A stretch of DNA of 36,419 nucleotides, from positions 589 to 37,007 of the forward strand of contig NZ_JAFLRJ010000331.1 of NCBI RefSeq assembly GCF_017315755.1. Reading direction: 5' to 3'. This document shows positions 35,520 to 36,419 of this stretch, piece after piece. Origin of the DNA: Streptomyces beijiangensis (GTDB lineage Bacteria > Actinomycetota > Actinomycetes > Streptomycetales > Streptomycetaceae). The notes beneath the pieces were generated by a model. It was not told the DNA's origin and did not search any database. It was given only the letters and a program-made list of their open reading frames with translations. Positions within the stretch are counted from its first letter, which is position 1. The number at the start of each line of letters is the position of its first letter. Both the position numbers and the translations under genes were made by a program.

Positions 35520-36333
35520 TCAAGCCGTAACGGGAATAGGGCTGTTGAGCGGACTCGCCGAGGTGGGAAGCCGCAGCGCGAGTGCCGACGCGACGGCCAT
35601 CAGTCCGGCCGCGCACCGGAACACGACGCTCATCGAATCGGTGAAGGCGACGGTCGCCCGCGCGTGTGCCGAACCCGTAAGTCCGCCAATGGCGCTGGTA
35701 GTTGAGCCGGGTCCGTTGGCCTCGTAAAGGCGGCTGAGGGGCGTTCCGAAAAGGGCGGTGCCGAGCGCGTTGCCGAGGGTCTGGAAGAACCGGATGGACG
35801 TGGTGGCCACACCCAACTGGTGACGCGGTGCGGTCTGCTGGACCAACTGGATCACCTGGCACACCAGTTGGCCGAAAGCGACGCCGAGCAGGAGAGGGTC
35901 GGCGCGGATCAGCCGGAGTGAGGTGTCGGGCGTGAGCGTGCTCAGGAGCGCCAGGACCAGTGCGCTGATCGCCGAGCCGCTGACGGCGAACGGGCAGGTT
36001 GACGTGGAAGATCCAGCGCCAGTTGGCGTGGTCGGAGAGGAGCCCGCCTGTCCAGGGGCCGACCGCCATACCGCCGCCCCCGACGCCCTGCAGGGCACGG
36101 GCCGCGATGAGCTCGGTCATGGACTGCGCGGCGCCGCAGAGCACGGAGCCCAGGAGGAAGGTGGCGACGGCGCCGAGCCGGATGCGTCTGGCGCCGATGA
36201 CGGCGCAGAGCTTTCCGTAGAGGGGGAGCATCGCGGCGGAGGCGAGGGCGTAGGCGCTGACCAGCCAGGGGATCTTGTCGATGCCGTGGGCCGGGTCGAG
36301 GTCCCGCACGATCGGGACGGTGGCCGCCGACAT
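35520..36333 (-). pseudogene. Decayed EmrB/QacA-type MFS drug exporter
   Basis: Two parts of one DHA2 transporter lie in different frames. From ATG 36333, about 115 residues show helices 1-4 (WLVSAYALASAAMLPLYGKL, then AARALQGVGGGGMAV) but lack the ~35 residues normally between GGGGMAV and GPWTGGLL. At about 35990, after WRWIFHVNLPV, the frame shifts and continues with the C-terminal end (SGSAISALVLALLSTLTPDTS, then LGVATTSIRFFQTLGNALGTALFG) to the stop at 35520. Roughly 200 central residues of a normal 480-500 residue protein are missing. The start of helix 1 also seems lost. A functional product is very unlikely. Confidence 0.8.
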
Positions 36334-36369
36334 GATCTCAACGGCCCCGCCGCCCCCTACGCTGACCCC

Positions 36370-36419
36370 ATGCCGCCCGCGTCAGGACCCGCCAACGCCG
36401 CTACGACCCCACCAAGACC
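36370..36419 (+). pseudogene. Start of a TetR-family regulator, possibly frameshifted (cut by right edge)
   Basis: The frame beginning at 36372 reads AARVRTRQRRYDPTKT, typical of the first residues of a TetR regulator, but has no start codon after the TGA at 36363. ATG 36370, with TACGCT six bases upstream (36358-36363), is in another frame, so one extra base, or a deletion of two, would be needed to join them. It is divergent from the broken MFS gene, the classic TetR-exporter layout. The edge prevents confirmation. Confidence 0.4.

Overview
The window is GC-rich, with strong G/C bias at third codon positions, many GTG starts and long spurious antisense frames. Its content points to a Streptomyces (or very close actinomycete) chromosome: a short Lsr2 paralogue (LsrL type) divergent from purSQL, the TadA-associated acidic protein, the LytR_C protein, and ffs just ahead of dnaX. 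The species assignment is inference from gene content.

Layout. (1) 1-3971 looks accessory: the 3' half of an MMPL-type lipid exporter (cut by the left edge), a WS/DGAT-type acyltransferase and a divergent thioester/acyl-CoA-reductase-like SDR, with a strong palindrome between the last two. Together they could make and export a lipid ester. (2) 4227-7618 holds housekeeping genes: tRNA-Ser(CGA), tadA with its coupled acidic partner, a small basic protein, upp, a LytR_C membrane protein and a small protein with a ParB-like DGLHR motif. (3) 7715-15404: a HerA/DUF853 ATPase, a helical-repeat protein, a TSUP transporter divergent from a LysR regulator, a zinc-ribbon protein, an ArsR-type regulator divergent from an MFS exporter, and a DUF4287 protein. 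(4) 15627-18395 is a visibly less GC-rich islet: vapBC and a one-chain DUF262-DUF1524 (GmrSD-like) protein, ending near tRNA-Ser(GGA). (5) 18827-27015: tRNA-Ser(GGA), SRP RNA, dnaX, purD, an M48-like membrane protein without HExxH, an N,N-dimethylformamidase-like protein and purC. (6) 27021-31075: a four-gene ABC exporter/two-component cassette bracketed by two near-identical tRNA-Gly(GCC)+terminator units, followed by an unusual tRNA-Gly(UCC). (7) 31189-34995: lsrL divergent from the overlapping purS-purQ-purL operon. (8) 35082-36419: a DUF805 protein, a decayed drug-exporter gene, and the apparent start of a TetR gene that also seems out of frame.

How genes work together. purD, purC and purSQL cover steps 2, 4 and 6 of de novo IMP synthesis; upp supplies pyrimidine salvage. 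dnaX serves replication and ffs protein targeting. The ABC exporter with its DesK/NarL-type pair looks like a stress-responsive export module.

Most interesting: the tRNA-Gly(UCC) at 31004-31075 has A instead of G18 and GUGC in place of GTPsiC in the T arm. GUGC is the hallmark of staphylococcal glycine tRNAs that feed cell-wall cross-bridges. Because Streptomyces peptidoglycan also carries a glycine bridge made by a FemX-type enzyme, this may be a cell-wall-dedicated tRNA. Other leads are the lipid-ester locus, the pseudo-M48 protein, a dispersed palindromic repeat forming the C-terminus of the histidine kinase, and a run of leaderless-type promoters.
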